Of a DNA stretch of 14,488 nucleotides, positions 9,401 to 14,488 are shown piece after piece (the stretch's first letter is position 1; every line of letters starts with the position of its first letter). The position numbers were made by a program, and so were the translations under genes. Below the pieces are notes generated by a model. The model was not told where the DNA came from, ran no database searches, and saw only the letters and a list, made by a program, of their open reading frames with translations. Origin of the DNA: Pedosphaera sp. (GTDB taxonomy: Bacteria > Verrucomicrobiota > Verrucomicrobiia > Limisphaerales > UBA9464); NCBI GenBank assembly GCA_009695405.1, contig SIAZ01000069.1, positions 1 to 14,488 of the forward strand, in the 5' to 3' direction.

Positions 9401-9659
9401 AAGGTTTGACACGGGCATCGCTAAAAACTCGTTTGATTTTCAAATTAGAGGGCTTACTCACACGAGAAGTGAACTGGGGTAGGGCTGGCGAAGCCTTCAT
9501 CTTGGTTTTGCCTGTTCGGCGAGTGCTGGATAGCGGCGAAGAAGGGAGAGATTTAAGAGCGTCGAGCATACCAAAACTAGAGTTAAATCGGTAAAATTCA
9601 GAGAGTGCTTGAGATTGAAGCAGGCCACTCGAAACGGTTTGGAAGCTTAGAAATTTCAT
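6435..9659 (-). CDS. nrdJ: Adenosylcobalamin-dependent (class II) ribonucleoside-diphosphate reductase
   Basis: Reduces ribonucleotides to deoxyribonucleotides using a radical made from adenosylcobalamin, so it needs no oxygen. From the ATG at 9659 it has 1074 residues. Visible landmarks are QYGV/GAFNSPVWFNVGL near 190-200, the redox cysteine in GSACFIQS (Cys238), GSGTGTDLTPIRSS near 265, NPCSEYVFLNNTACNLASLN with Cys444, Glu446 and Cys455 (thiyl radical cysteine, catalytic Glu and redox partner), and VLAPTGTIAFLMDCDTTGIEP. The C-terminus is a cysteine-rich tail (CPKCGHISV, CYKCLNCGESLGCS) that should shuttle reducing equivalents. The frame is open up to 9833, but the promoter and NrdR boxes at 9690-9742 lie inside that extension, so the first ATG after the predicted transcript start (9659) is chosen. 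The first 53 residues are Ser/Leu-rich and not recognisable; an ATG at 9500 is the alternative start, closer to the usual family N-terminus (IKRVFSDARVKPFD). No strong ribosome site marks any candidate. Confidence 0.93.
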   Translation of the reverse strand: MKFLSFQTVSSGLLQSQALSEFYRFNSSFGMLDALKSLPSSPLSSTRRTGKTKMKASPALPQFTSRVSKPSNLKIKRVFSDARVKPFDQIEWDRRTAEITDDSGKTIFKQEGVEVPKSWSQLATKVVCSKYFYGDPSKAERENSVRQLIHRVIRTIADWGIADGYFSKADGEIFYEELTWLSVNQFGAFNSPVWFNVGLFHQYGVGKNSDRGNWFWDLKTGAAHRASTQYEYPQGSACFIQSVDDTMESIMHLAYSEAMLFKYGSGTGTDLTPIRSSKEMLSGGGRPSGPMSFLKVYDQVANVVKSGGKTRRAAKMNTLRDWHGDIEEFITAKAKEERKAWALIEQGYDGSFNGDAYGSVMYQNENLSVRVSDEFMQAAVDGREWWTRTVTGNKSLEKKDASRLLDQIAEGTWICGDPGLQYDGAIQKWHTCKGTEPIHSTNPCSEYVFLNNTACNLASLNLMKFKKADGAFDIDRFKAAIRIYITAQEILVDNASYPTKEIAENSHRFRTLGLGYANLGSLIMSYGLAYDSDEGRALAGSITAIMTGHAYEQSADLASIKTPFPGYLDSRCGGVTKPASKDNVASTLTVVRQHLDAVEGIQSSTEFKSLKDEARRCWNRALIRGKKSGYRNAQVTVLAPTGTIAFLMDCDTTGIEPDIALVKYKLLAGGGMLKIVNRTVPEALQRLGYSNQERSAIEKHIETFDTIEDVTNDKGTVVRSGLNPTHLSVFDCAFKAFRGQRSIHYRAHLSMMGAAQPFISGAISKTVNIPSDATVQEIRHVYIDAWRMGLKCVAIYRDGSKRSQPLNTKKTNEGGDKKNSSSTSDQVKTLESRIAELQSETNRLGALSQHPARRRLPDTRMAINHKFDIAGHEGYLTVGLFESGQPGELFVTMAKEGSTIGGLMDSVGALTSLSLQYGVPLDALVKKFSHQRFEPSGFTKNPDIRQASSIIDYVFRWMACQFIDGFREANSPGVGQADLPMSSMVRELKKKIARSTSGLLIADEADTSILVKASVTNSEGHPSVAAAGHLLASALTATIQNQKDAPPCPKCGHISVRNGACYKCLNCGESLGCS

Positions 9660-9689
9660 TACGCTTTGAATGAGTTTCCGAGATTTTCC

Positions 9690-9705
9690 CCACTGCTTGT
9701 TGTGG
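9690..9705 (-). promoter_or_regulatory. NrdR box 1 (start-proximal)
   Basis: On the minus strand this reads CCACAACAAGCAGTGG, a 16-bp imperfect palindrome that fits the NrdR-box pattern acaCwAtATaTwGtgt at its CAC/GTG arms and flanking A positions. It lies immediately downstream of the predicted transcript start, so a bound repressor would block RNA polymerase leaving the promoter. NrdR is the ATP/dATP-sensing zinc repressor of ribonucleotide reductase genes; its own gene is not in the window. Confidence 0.8.
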
Positions 9706-9714
9706 TAGGGATTG

Positions 9715-9742
9715 AATTTACCACTACCTATTGTGGTTTCAA
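9715..9742 (-). promoter_or_regulatory. nrdJ promoter (-35 TTGAAA, -10 TAAATT)
   Basis: On the minus strand TTGAAA (9742-9737) and TAAATT (9720-9715) are separated by 16 bases, close to the sigma-70 optimum. Transcription would start near 9707, giving a leader of about 48 bases before the ATG at 9659. The assignment is strengthened because the 16-base spacer is exactly NrdR box 2. Confidence 0.6.
9721..9736 (-). promoter_or_regulatory. NrdR box 2 (promoter spacer)
   Basis: On the minus strand this reads CCACAATAGGTAGTGG, the better of the two matches to the NrdR-box consensus. Its centre is exactly 31 bp from the centre of box 1, about three helical turns, which is the spacing known for functional NrdR box pairs. 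It fills the gap between the -35 and -10 elements. Confidence 0.85.
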
Positions 9743-9906
9743 GAGGCTTTAAAATTAAAATTACGTTTCCGTTAAAGAGCCGCTTTTTGCTTCTTTTGGC
9801 GGGGGTGGGTTGATGGAGCATAAAGCGAGGCAAAGAGGAATTTGCAATGTGTCGCCTTTGCTAACGACTCAGTTTGAGATCAGATTCGGTCGTACCTGCT
9901 GCAACA

Positions 9907-11256
9907 ATGAGCTCCATAACTATCGCGCCTCTTCCGAGTACTGCTGGCTTACCTATCCAGAAAGAGACCACCGCAGGGAACTATTTCGTCTCTAATTACC
10001 CGCCGTTTGCCTTCTGGAAGGCTGAAGATGTTCCTGTCTTTGAGAAAAGTCTTGAGCAAGCACCAACAGAAAATGTTCCACTGGGACTGTATGTGCATAT
10101 TCCTTTTTGCCGGAAACGCTGCCATTTTTGTTATTTTCGGGTGTATACTGATAAAAATGCCGACGATATCCGAGGGTACATTGAGGCCGTGCTCAGCGAG
10201 CTTCGTGATTACGTTTCGCGGCCAGCCCTAGTCGATCGCAAACCCAAGTTCATTTACTTTGGTGGCGGCACCCCCAGTTATCTGTCTCCCGATCAGATTC
10301 GCCTTTTAACCGATGGGATGAAGGCTTTACTTCCATGGGATGACGCCACAGAAATTACCTTTGAAGGCGAACCTGGGACACTGACTGATCACAAGCTGAG
10401 GGCTATTCGTGAAACAGGAGTAACGCGTCTTAGCCTTGGAATCGAGCATTTCGATGACCATATTCTTGAGATTAATGGGAGGGCCCACCGATCTAAAGAA
10501 GTCCTCCGAGCTTACGCCTTTGCGCGCGAAATTGGGTTCCCTCAGATCAATATAGATCTCATTGCTGGTATGGTGGAGGAAACGGAAGAGAAGTGGCGAG
10601 AAACAGTGGCTAAGGCGGTGGAACTTCAACCGGATTCAGTCACCATTTACCAGATGGAGGTGCCTTATAACACGGGGATCTATCGTCAAATGAAGGCAGA
10701 GGGACACTTGATAGCCCCTGTGGCTGACTGGGAGACAAAGCGTCGTTGGGTAAATCAGGCCTTTGGAGAATTTGAAAAGCGGGGATACACCGTTACGAGT
10801 ACGACCACTGTGGTGAAGAATCCAGAATTAGTACATTTTGAATATCGCAAAGGACTTTTCAGTGGTGCCGACATTCTGAGTGTGGGTGTTGCCAGCTTTG
10901 GTCATCTTAATGGGGTCCATTATCAGAATCAGCACGACTTCCAACCCTATGTCGAAGCGGTCCAATCCGGCCGCCTGCCGCTTCATCGCGCCTATGTTGT
11001 TCCACCGGATGAAAAGCTCCTCCGCGAATTCATTCTGCAACTTAAGCTGGGAAGTGTCTTTATTGCTCCATTTGTGGAAAAATTTGGACGTGATCCACGA
11101 GTCGAATTCGCTATCCCTCTGGAGTCTCTGAAGCGTTTGGGTTTTTTAATCGAAACTGAGGACAAGATAACTCTGAACCGCGATGGCCTACTGCAAGTCG
11201 ATCGTTTATTGCAGGAGTTTTTTAAACCGGAACATCGCACCGGACGTTATGCCTGA
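9907..11256 (+). CDS. HemW-like (coproporphyrinogen III oxidase family) radical SAM protein
   Basis: A 449-residue radical SAM protein from the ATG at 9907. The iron-sulfur motif is LYVHIPFCRKRCHFCYF, with cysteines at 68, 72 and 75 (CX3CX2C). The SAM-binding GGGTP follows in FIYFGGGTPSYL, then ITFEGEPGTLTDHKL, GVTRLSLGIEHFDD and INIDLIAGMVEETEEKW, all in the order seen in HemN/HemW proteins. The HemN fourth cysteine (CYFCGC) is absent, so it is not a true oxygen-independent coproporphyrinogen oxidase. The haem-binding HNxxYW motif of HemW is also not seen; the matching region reads VHFEYRKGLFSGADILSVGV. It is therefore best called a family member of unknown substrate. The TTG at 9874 would add 11 residues and is less likely than the ATG; no strong ribosome site is visible. 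The next gene, moaC, overlaps its last 8 bases, so the two are probably co-transcribed. It is divergent from nrdJ across a 247-bp gap. Confidence 0.82.
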   Translation: MSSITIAPLPSTAGLPIQKETTAGNYFVSNYPPFAFWKAEDVPVFEKSLEQAPTENVPLGLYVHIPFCRKRCHFCYFRVYTDKNADDIRGYIEAVLSELRDYVSRPALVDRKPKFIYFGGGTPSYLSPDQIRLLTDGMKALLPWDDATEITFEGEPGTLTDHKLRAIRETGVTRLSLGIEHFDDHILEINGRAHRSKEVLRAYAFAREIGFPQINIDLIAGMVEETEEKWRETVAKAVELQPDSVTIYQMEVPYNTGIYRQMKAEGHLIAPVADWETKRRWVNQAFGEFEKRGYTVTSTTTVVKNPELVHFEYRKGLFSGADILSVGVASFGHLNGVHYQNQHDFQPYVEAVQSGRLPLHRAYVVPPDEKLLREFILQLKLGSVFIAPFVEKFGRDPRVEFAIPLESLKRLGFLIETEDKITLNRDGLLQVDRLLQEFFKPEHRTGRYA

Positions 11257-11728
11257 GCAGAACAAAAAAATGAGATTAACCCATCTGTCGACCTCGGGAG
11301 AAGCCTCAATGGTTGATGTCTCAGCAAAACCTCAAGTGTTGCGAGAAGCCAGAGCGGAGGGTGTCATTCGACTTTCTTCATCAACCCTCGCCTTGATTGA
11401 ATCCGATGCGATCAGCAAGGGTAACGTCTTGGCGACAGCGCGCCTTGCTGGGATTATGGCCGCAAAAAAAACGGGTGAGCTAATTCCGCTCTGTCATCCG
11501 CTGCCCATTACCCATTGCGAGGTTCAGTTTGAGATTCCAGTCACTCGCGACCGTATCACCATCACGAGCACCACTCGGATTATCGCTGGAACAGGTATTG
11601 AAATGGAAGCTCTGACCGCCGTTTCGATTGCGGCACTGACCATTTATGACATGTGCAAGGCGGTAGATAAGGCGATGACAATCGAGGGGATTCATTTAGT
11701 TTGGAAACGCAAAAAGTCCTCGGACTGA
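11249..11728 (+). CDS. moaC: Cyclic pyranopterin monophosphate synthase (MoaC)
   Basis: Converts the MoaA product 3',8-cyclo-7,8-dihydro-GTP to cyclic pyranopterin monophosphate, the first stable intermediate of molybdenum cofactor synthesis, in the cytoplasm. From the ATG at 11249 it has 159 residues, the usual length. The catalytic residues I know from E. coli MoaC (Lys51, His77, Glu112, Glu114, Asp128, Lys131) are all present at a constant +6 offset: Lys57, His83 in LIPLCHPLPIT, Glu118 and Glu120 in GTGIEMEALTA, and Asp134 and Lys137 in IYDMCKA. Homologues usually begin at the second methionine (11270, MRLTHLSTSGEASMVDVSAK), so that start is possible. The chosen ATG overlaps the upstream stop (ATGCCTGA), pointing to translational coupling with the radical SAM gene. 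No moaA, moaE or moaD lies in the window. Confidence 0.95.
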   Translation: MPEQNKKMRLTHLSTSGEASMVDVSAKPQVLREARAEGVIRLSSSTLALIESDAISKGNVLATARLAGIMAAKKTGELIPLCHPLPITHCEVQFEIPVTRDRITITSTTRIIAGTGIEMEALTAVSIAALTIYDMCKAVDKAMTIEGIHLVWKRKKSSD

Positions 11729-11982
11729 GAGTAAAGGGTAAAGGGGCAAACGACAGCTATTTGGCCATATTTAATCAGTGAATCAGTGAGTGAGGCACTA
11801 ATCCCGAGCGAAATCCATAGCGTGTTGACCTAGTTTTGGCGGCCTTTATCACTGCCTCGTGCTAGGACGTCTGGGGAGTTGTTGGTTATACAAAATCCAA
11901 GGGTTGCTTTCCTGAATTGAGGGCGGTTTTGCTTAGATTGAGGCTTTACCCCTTGGGGTTGAGAGCTCAGTTTCACAACACT
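11729..11982. other. Intergenic stretch between moaC and the pseudopilin gene
   Basis: These 254 bases hold no convincing gene or RNA. A tandem copy of AATCAGTG is at 11773-11788. A possible promoter reading rightwards has TTGACC at 11825-11830 and TATCAC at 11847-11852 with a 16-base spacer, about 130 bases before the pseudopilin ATG; the -10 is poor. A TTG at 11917 opens the pseudopilin frame early but is unlikely to be used. Confidence 0.35.
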
Positions 11983-12804
11983 ATGGAGCCTCTGGGAAAT
12001 AAAAAAGAGATTCGTTCAGGCACAATTTTGGGGACTAAGGGGTTCACCCTGATTGAGTTACTAGTGGTGATTGCCATTATCGCTATTTTAGCGGGGATGC
12101 TCCTTCCGGCTCTGGGTAAGGCAAAGTCCAAGGCCAATCAGATTAAGTGTCTGGCGAATCTGAAGCAGATGGGTTTAGCCCACACCCTTTACCTCGATGA
12201 TCATCGGGGTGCGATGATGCCCTACGGAGGAGATCAATCTCTGTGGATGAACACTTTGATGACCTACCAAGGGAAGGCTCACTTTGTCCGTTATTGTCCC
12301 GTGGCACCTGAACCGATGCGCCGCATCTCTCGTAACTCAGCTAATCCAGATTATGGGACGGCGGATGAGACTTGGCTTTGGCGGACGAATGGGGTGAGGG
12401 GATTTCAAGGCTCTTACTGTTTCAACTCTTGGTTCTATTCCGAGCCTCCAGTGGATCCTCCCAAGGCGTTTCTTCGAGAGAGCGCGGTAGAAACCCCGAC
12501 CTCAAGTTTTGTCTTTGGCGACGGTATGTGGGTGGATGCTTGGCCAAATGCTACCCAGCCGCCGACCCGTAATTTATACGAAGGAGACGGTGTTGGTGGC
12601 GGGCTTGGTCGTTTTATGATTAGCCGTCACGCGGCGGGGGCAGTGGGGAAGGGGGCGCCAAGATTGGTTCCACTCGGCACGAAGTTGCCCGGCGTCGTGA
12701 ATATGGCGGCGATGGATGGGCACGCAGAAGCCGTCTTGATAGATCGACTCTGGTTTTATAATTGGCACCGAGGTTATCAAATTCCAGCGACGCAACCTCG
12801 TTGA
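11983..12804 (+). CDS. Pseudopilin-like protein with prepilin N-terminal cleavage/methylation motif
   Basis: A 273-residue protein with the type II secretion/type IV pilin leader. A short basic leader ends in KG, and cleavage after Gly20 would give a mature N-terminus FTLIELLVVIAIIAILAGML with Phe at +1 and the conserved Glu at +5, followed by a helix ending in ALGKAKSKANQIKCLANLKQMG. The C-terminal part has RHAAG and then VNMAAMDGHAEAV, the H...DGH pattern common in the large families of such proteins in Planctomycetes and Verrucomicrobia. The middle is rich in Trp, Gly and Pro and not recognisable to me. The ATG at 11983 gives the expected short leader; the TTG at 11917 would make it unusually long. 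No secretion or pilus genes are near, so it is an orphan, as many of these paralogues are. It should need a prepilin peptidase encoded elsewhere. Its exact role is unknown. Confidence 0.88.
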   Translation: MEPLGNKKEIRSGTILGTKGFTLIELLVVIAIIAILAGMLLPALGKAKSKANQIKCLANLKQMGLAHTLYLDDHRGAMMPYGGDQSLWMNTLMTYQGKAHFVRYCPVAPEPMRRISRNSANPDYGTADETWLWRTNGVRGFQGSYCFNSWFYSEPPVDPPKAFLRESAVETPTSSFVFGDGMWVDAWPNATQPPTRNLYEGDGVGGGLGRFMISRHAAGAVGKGAPRLVPLGTKLPGVVNMAAMDGHAEAVLIDRLWFYNWHRGYQIPATQPR

Positions 12805-12838
12805 TGGGTGAGCGATCAAAAGGACTGTGCGCGAAGGC

Positions 12839-14128
12839 TTATTCTAGAACATTGAGACGTTTCACCAGCACCTTGGATTTGCGGTCGCTAACTTCATATT
12901 TTTCGCGACGGGCTGGGGGTAAATCGTCGGGTGAACCTTCGTGGAAGCCGCCCTTAGAGATAAAATAGGTAAAAGCCTGAGTACTGAGGGTGAGTAGTTG
13001 GGCGAGGCCTAATTCGCGCGCACGACTTTCTACGAATTGGATAAGTTTACGTCCAATCCCCTGATTTTCGTGGGTGGAAGCGACAAAAAGGAAGGCAAGT
13101 TCTCCCTTATTTTGTTCTGGATAAATGTGAAGAGCGACGCAGCCCACCGGGTTTTTATCGATCTCATAGAGAAAATAGTCGCTGACCTGTTTTTCGATGG
13201 TATTGCGCGTCCGCTTCACTAATTCAGCGGAGTCCATCGATGTTTTGGTGAGGATTTGCAAAGCACGAATATCCTTCTTCAGAGCTTTGCGGATCTGAGT
13301 GTATTCGTTGGCATGAACGAGAGTGCCTATTCCTTCGTTGCTGAAGACTTCGGCGAGAAGACCTTCGTCGACCTCTCCATTGATAATATGAACTCGTTGT
13401 ACGCCCGCTTCGCAGGCTGCCACCGCATAGCGGGCCTTGGAGAGGAGGTTAACGGGCCAATTGGAGGGAACTGGAGACAGCCTCTGTTTTAGTTCAGCCA
13501 CAGCGATTTGTCGGATCAACTGCCCGTTGCGGGTGAGTCCGTCGGTTGTGGTAAGAAAGATGAGCTTAGAAGCTTTTAGTTGGTCAGCGAGTGAGAAGGC
13601 AATGGCATCTGAATTGACTCGATAGGTCTTACCATCGCCATCGAATCCGAGGGGTGGGATAACCGGAATAATTCCTTGAGACAAAAGGGCGAGGAGCATT
13701 TCCACATCGACCCGTTCCACTTTGCCGGTGAATTGGTGGTCAACACCGCCGACAATGCCGAGCGGGTGAGCGATAATGGCATTGGTCGAAGCGGCGCGAA
13801 GATCATTGGCTGAGAGTCCCTCGAGAATCTCGTGGGTAAGCCGATTGGCAGCGGTCAATGAGAGTTGGAGTGTCTCGGCGTCAGTGATCCCTGTTCCGTC
13901 AAGATTTGATGCTGTTCCACCTTGTTCAATTGCTAGAGAGGAAATTTGTTTAGCCGCGCCGTGAACAAGCAGAATGCGGATGTTCAGTGAGCGCAGGACA
14001 GCGATGTCGAGCAACAGATTAGGGAAGTTGTCATCAGTAACAATGGCTCCATCTATGGCGAGGACGAAAGTCTTCTCGCGGAATCGTGGAATATAGCGGA
14101 GGATAACCCTCAGGTCGGTAGGTTTCAC
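12839..14128 (-). CDS. argA: N-acetylglutamate synthase (ArgA), amino-acid kinase plus GNAT domains
   Basis: Acetylates glutamate with acetyl-CoA, the first step of arginine synthesis. From the GTG at 14128 it has 429 residues (E. coli ArgA 443). An amino-acid-kinase-like domain covers about 1-285 (KTFVLAIDGAIV, ILLVHGAAKQI, RVNSDAIAFSLADQLKASK, NEGIGTLV) and should bind arginine for feedback inhibition. A GNAT domain covers about 290-429, with the acetyl-CoA loop QGIGRKL at 356-362 and an ArgA-like tail (LSTQAFTYFISKGGF, DRKSKVLVKRL). The long open frame begins at a GTG at 14191, adding 21 residues of no clear similarity. The 14128 GTG is preferred because VKPTDLRVILRYIPRF aligns with the start of the ArgA family. 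It converges with the pseudopilin gene 34 bases away, and no other arg gene is visible. The right-hand IS66 element lies 212 bases upstream of the start, so the promoter may be intact. Confidence 0.93.
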   Translation of the reverse strand: MKPTDLRVILRYIPRFREKTFVLAIDGAIVTDDNFPNLLLDIAVLRSLNIRILLVHGAAKQISSLAIEQGGTASNLDGTGITDAETLQLSLTAANRLTHEILEGLSANDLRAASTNAIIAHPLGIVGGVDHQFTGKVERVDVEMLLALLSQGIIPVIPPLGFDGDGKTYRVNSDAIAFSLADQLKASKLIFLTTTDGLTRNGQLIRQIAVAELKQRLSPVPSNWPVNLLSKARYAVAACEAGVQRVHIINGEVDEGLLAEVFSNEGIGTLVHANEYTQIRKALKKDIRALQILTKTSMDSAELVKRTRNTIEKQVSDYFLYEIDKNPVGCVALHIYPEQNKGELAFLFVASTHENQGIGRKLIQFVESRARELGLAQLLTLSTQAFTYFISKGGFHEGSPDDLPPARREKYEVSDRKSKVLVKRLNVLE

Positions 14129-14340
14129 TTCGTTCAGATTAGCGTCAACGCAAGGCGCAAAGAACAGGTAGGGCGGGGTCAAGGCAATCACGAAATGCGG
14201 AATGCTGCTGAGGGGCGGATGAAAAGCAGGGATATGATTAGCAGATCGAGTGATAAACTTATGCTAATTCTGAAGAGGAGCTTGGTCTTGGGCTAGATCT
14301 AAGGTACGCCACTGATCCGTGAGCACTTTGACGATGAAGC
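14129..14340. other. Upstream region of argA, up to the IS66 end
   Basis: These 212 bases contain no gene I can name. An inverted repeat ATTAGCA (14237-14243) and TGCTAAT (14262-14268), 18 bases apart, could be an operator but may be chance. On the minus strand a frame open from 14338 to the TAG at 14267-14269 reads FIVKVLTDQW and so on for 24 residues. It could be the 3' end of a gene cut by the IS66 insertion, but 24 open codons are weak evidence. No clear argA promoter was found. Confidence 0.3.
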
Positions 14341-14488
14341 GTAAGCGTACGCCCAACCCCATGGTTCACTAGTTAGCGAAAGTAGGATATTCCGCGATCG
14401 AAGGCGGGGGGAGAAAGGTCGATCGACCGGATTAGGCTTTCGCCGGTTTCCAGTTCCAAGGCAGGAGTTCGGCAACGGTGTGGTTCGT
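14341..14488 (-). mobile_element. Partial IS66-family insertion sequence with its terminal repeat
   Basis: The element end begins GTAAGCGTACGCCC at 14341. IS66 elements are known for terminal repeats beginning GTAA, commonly GTAAGCG, and for 8-bp target duplications. The eight bases before it, gatgaagc (14333-14340), would be one copy of the duplication. The transposase C-terminus starts 91 bases inside, on the minus strand, so the element continues beyond the right edge. Confidence 0.75.
14432..14488 (-). CDS. IS66-family transposase, C-terminal fragment cut by the window edge
   Basis: The last 18 residues of a minus-strand gene: TNHTVAELLPWNWKPAKA, then TAA at 14434-14432. The ELLPWNW ending is the typical close of the IS66 transposase C-terminal element (usually 'ELLPHNW'). 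The rest of the protein, including its DDE residues, is outside the window. The nearby GTAAGCG terminal sequence supports the assignment. Confidence 0.8.
   Translation of the reverse strand, partial: TNHTVAELLPWNWKPAKA

Noticed and set aside
9500..9742. A cobalamin riboswitch in the leader of the B12-dependent reductase gene
   Set aside because: I looked for a B12 box and the surrounding conserved helices on the minus strand and saw none; the leader is short if the ATG at 9659 is used.
9810..9906. Short open frames upstream of the radical SAM gene as small genes
   Set aside because: They overlap the real genes or the divergent promoter region, have no ribosome site, and their translations look random.
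11716..11727. AGTCC/GGACT hairpin at the moaC stop as a terminator
   Set aside because: The loop would be only two bases and there is no T tract after it.
14237..14268. Inverted repeat ATTAGCA N18 TGCTAAT as an arginine operator
   Set aside because: Seven-base arms with an 18-base gap are expected by chance in a window this size, and the arms do not look like an ARG box.
1..14488. CRISPR array, tRNA or rRNA genes, defence or toxin-antitoxin system
   Set aside because: No regularly spaced repeats, no tRNA-like TTCGAATC arms and no small paired genes were seen; nearly all the space is used by the genes listed.
1..14488. The whole window as a composite transposon bounded by two insertion sequences
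   Set aside because: The two edge elements belong to different families, so they could not act as a pair, and the genes between are mostly housekeeping.

Overview
The window (14.5 kb) looks like the chromosome of a verrucomicrobial or planctomycete-like bacterium. The evidence is a PSCyt1/PSCyt2/PSD1 haem-motif protein followed by a DUF1501 protein, a lone prepilin-type protein with a late DGH motif, and long class II ribonucleotide reductase and ArgA proteins of the kind seen in that group. This placement rests on gene content and sequence style, not on a phylogenetic marker.

The edges are mobile DNA. At the left, the minus strand carries the first 43 codons of an ISL3-like transposase, whose probable element end lies near position 191. 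At the right, the minus strand carries the last 18 codons of an IS66-family transposase, and a typical GTAAGCG terminal-repeat start lies at 14341. Both elements run off the window.

Between them, left to right: an AMP-forming fatty acyl-CoA ligase (250-1920, +); a two-gene operon with a 4-base ATGA overlap, made of a Sec-exported PSCyt1/PSCyt2/PSD1 protein with an inserted discoidin-like region (2022-4844, +) and a Tat-exported DUF1501 protein (4841-6337, +); a perfect 11-bp hairpin between convergent genes; the B12-dependent class II ribonucleotide reductase nrdJ (6435-9659, -); a divergent pair of overlapping genes, a HemW-like radical SAM protein (9907-11256, +) and moaC (11249-11728, +); a pseudopilin-like protein (11983-12804, +); and argA, N-acetylglutamate synthase (12839-14128, -).

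Most genes look like ordinary housekeeping or lineage-typical functions, and I found no defence island, CRISPR array or new multi-gene system. The clearest regulatory signal is upstream of nrdJ. Two 16-bp NrdR-box palindromes lie exactly 31 bp apart; one fills the whole spacer between a -35 and a -10 element and the other covers the start of the transcript. The functions in the middle (oxygen-independent class II reductase, radical SAM enzyme, molybdenum cofactor synthesis) would fit life at low or fluctuating oxygen, but that is inference.
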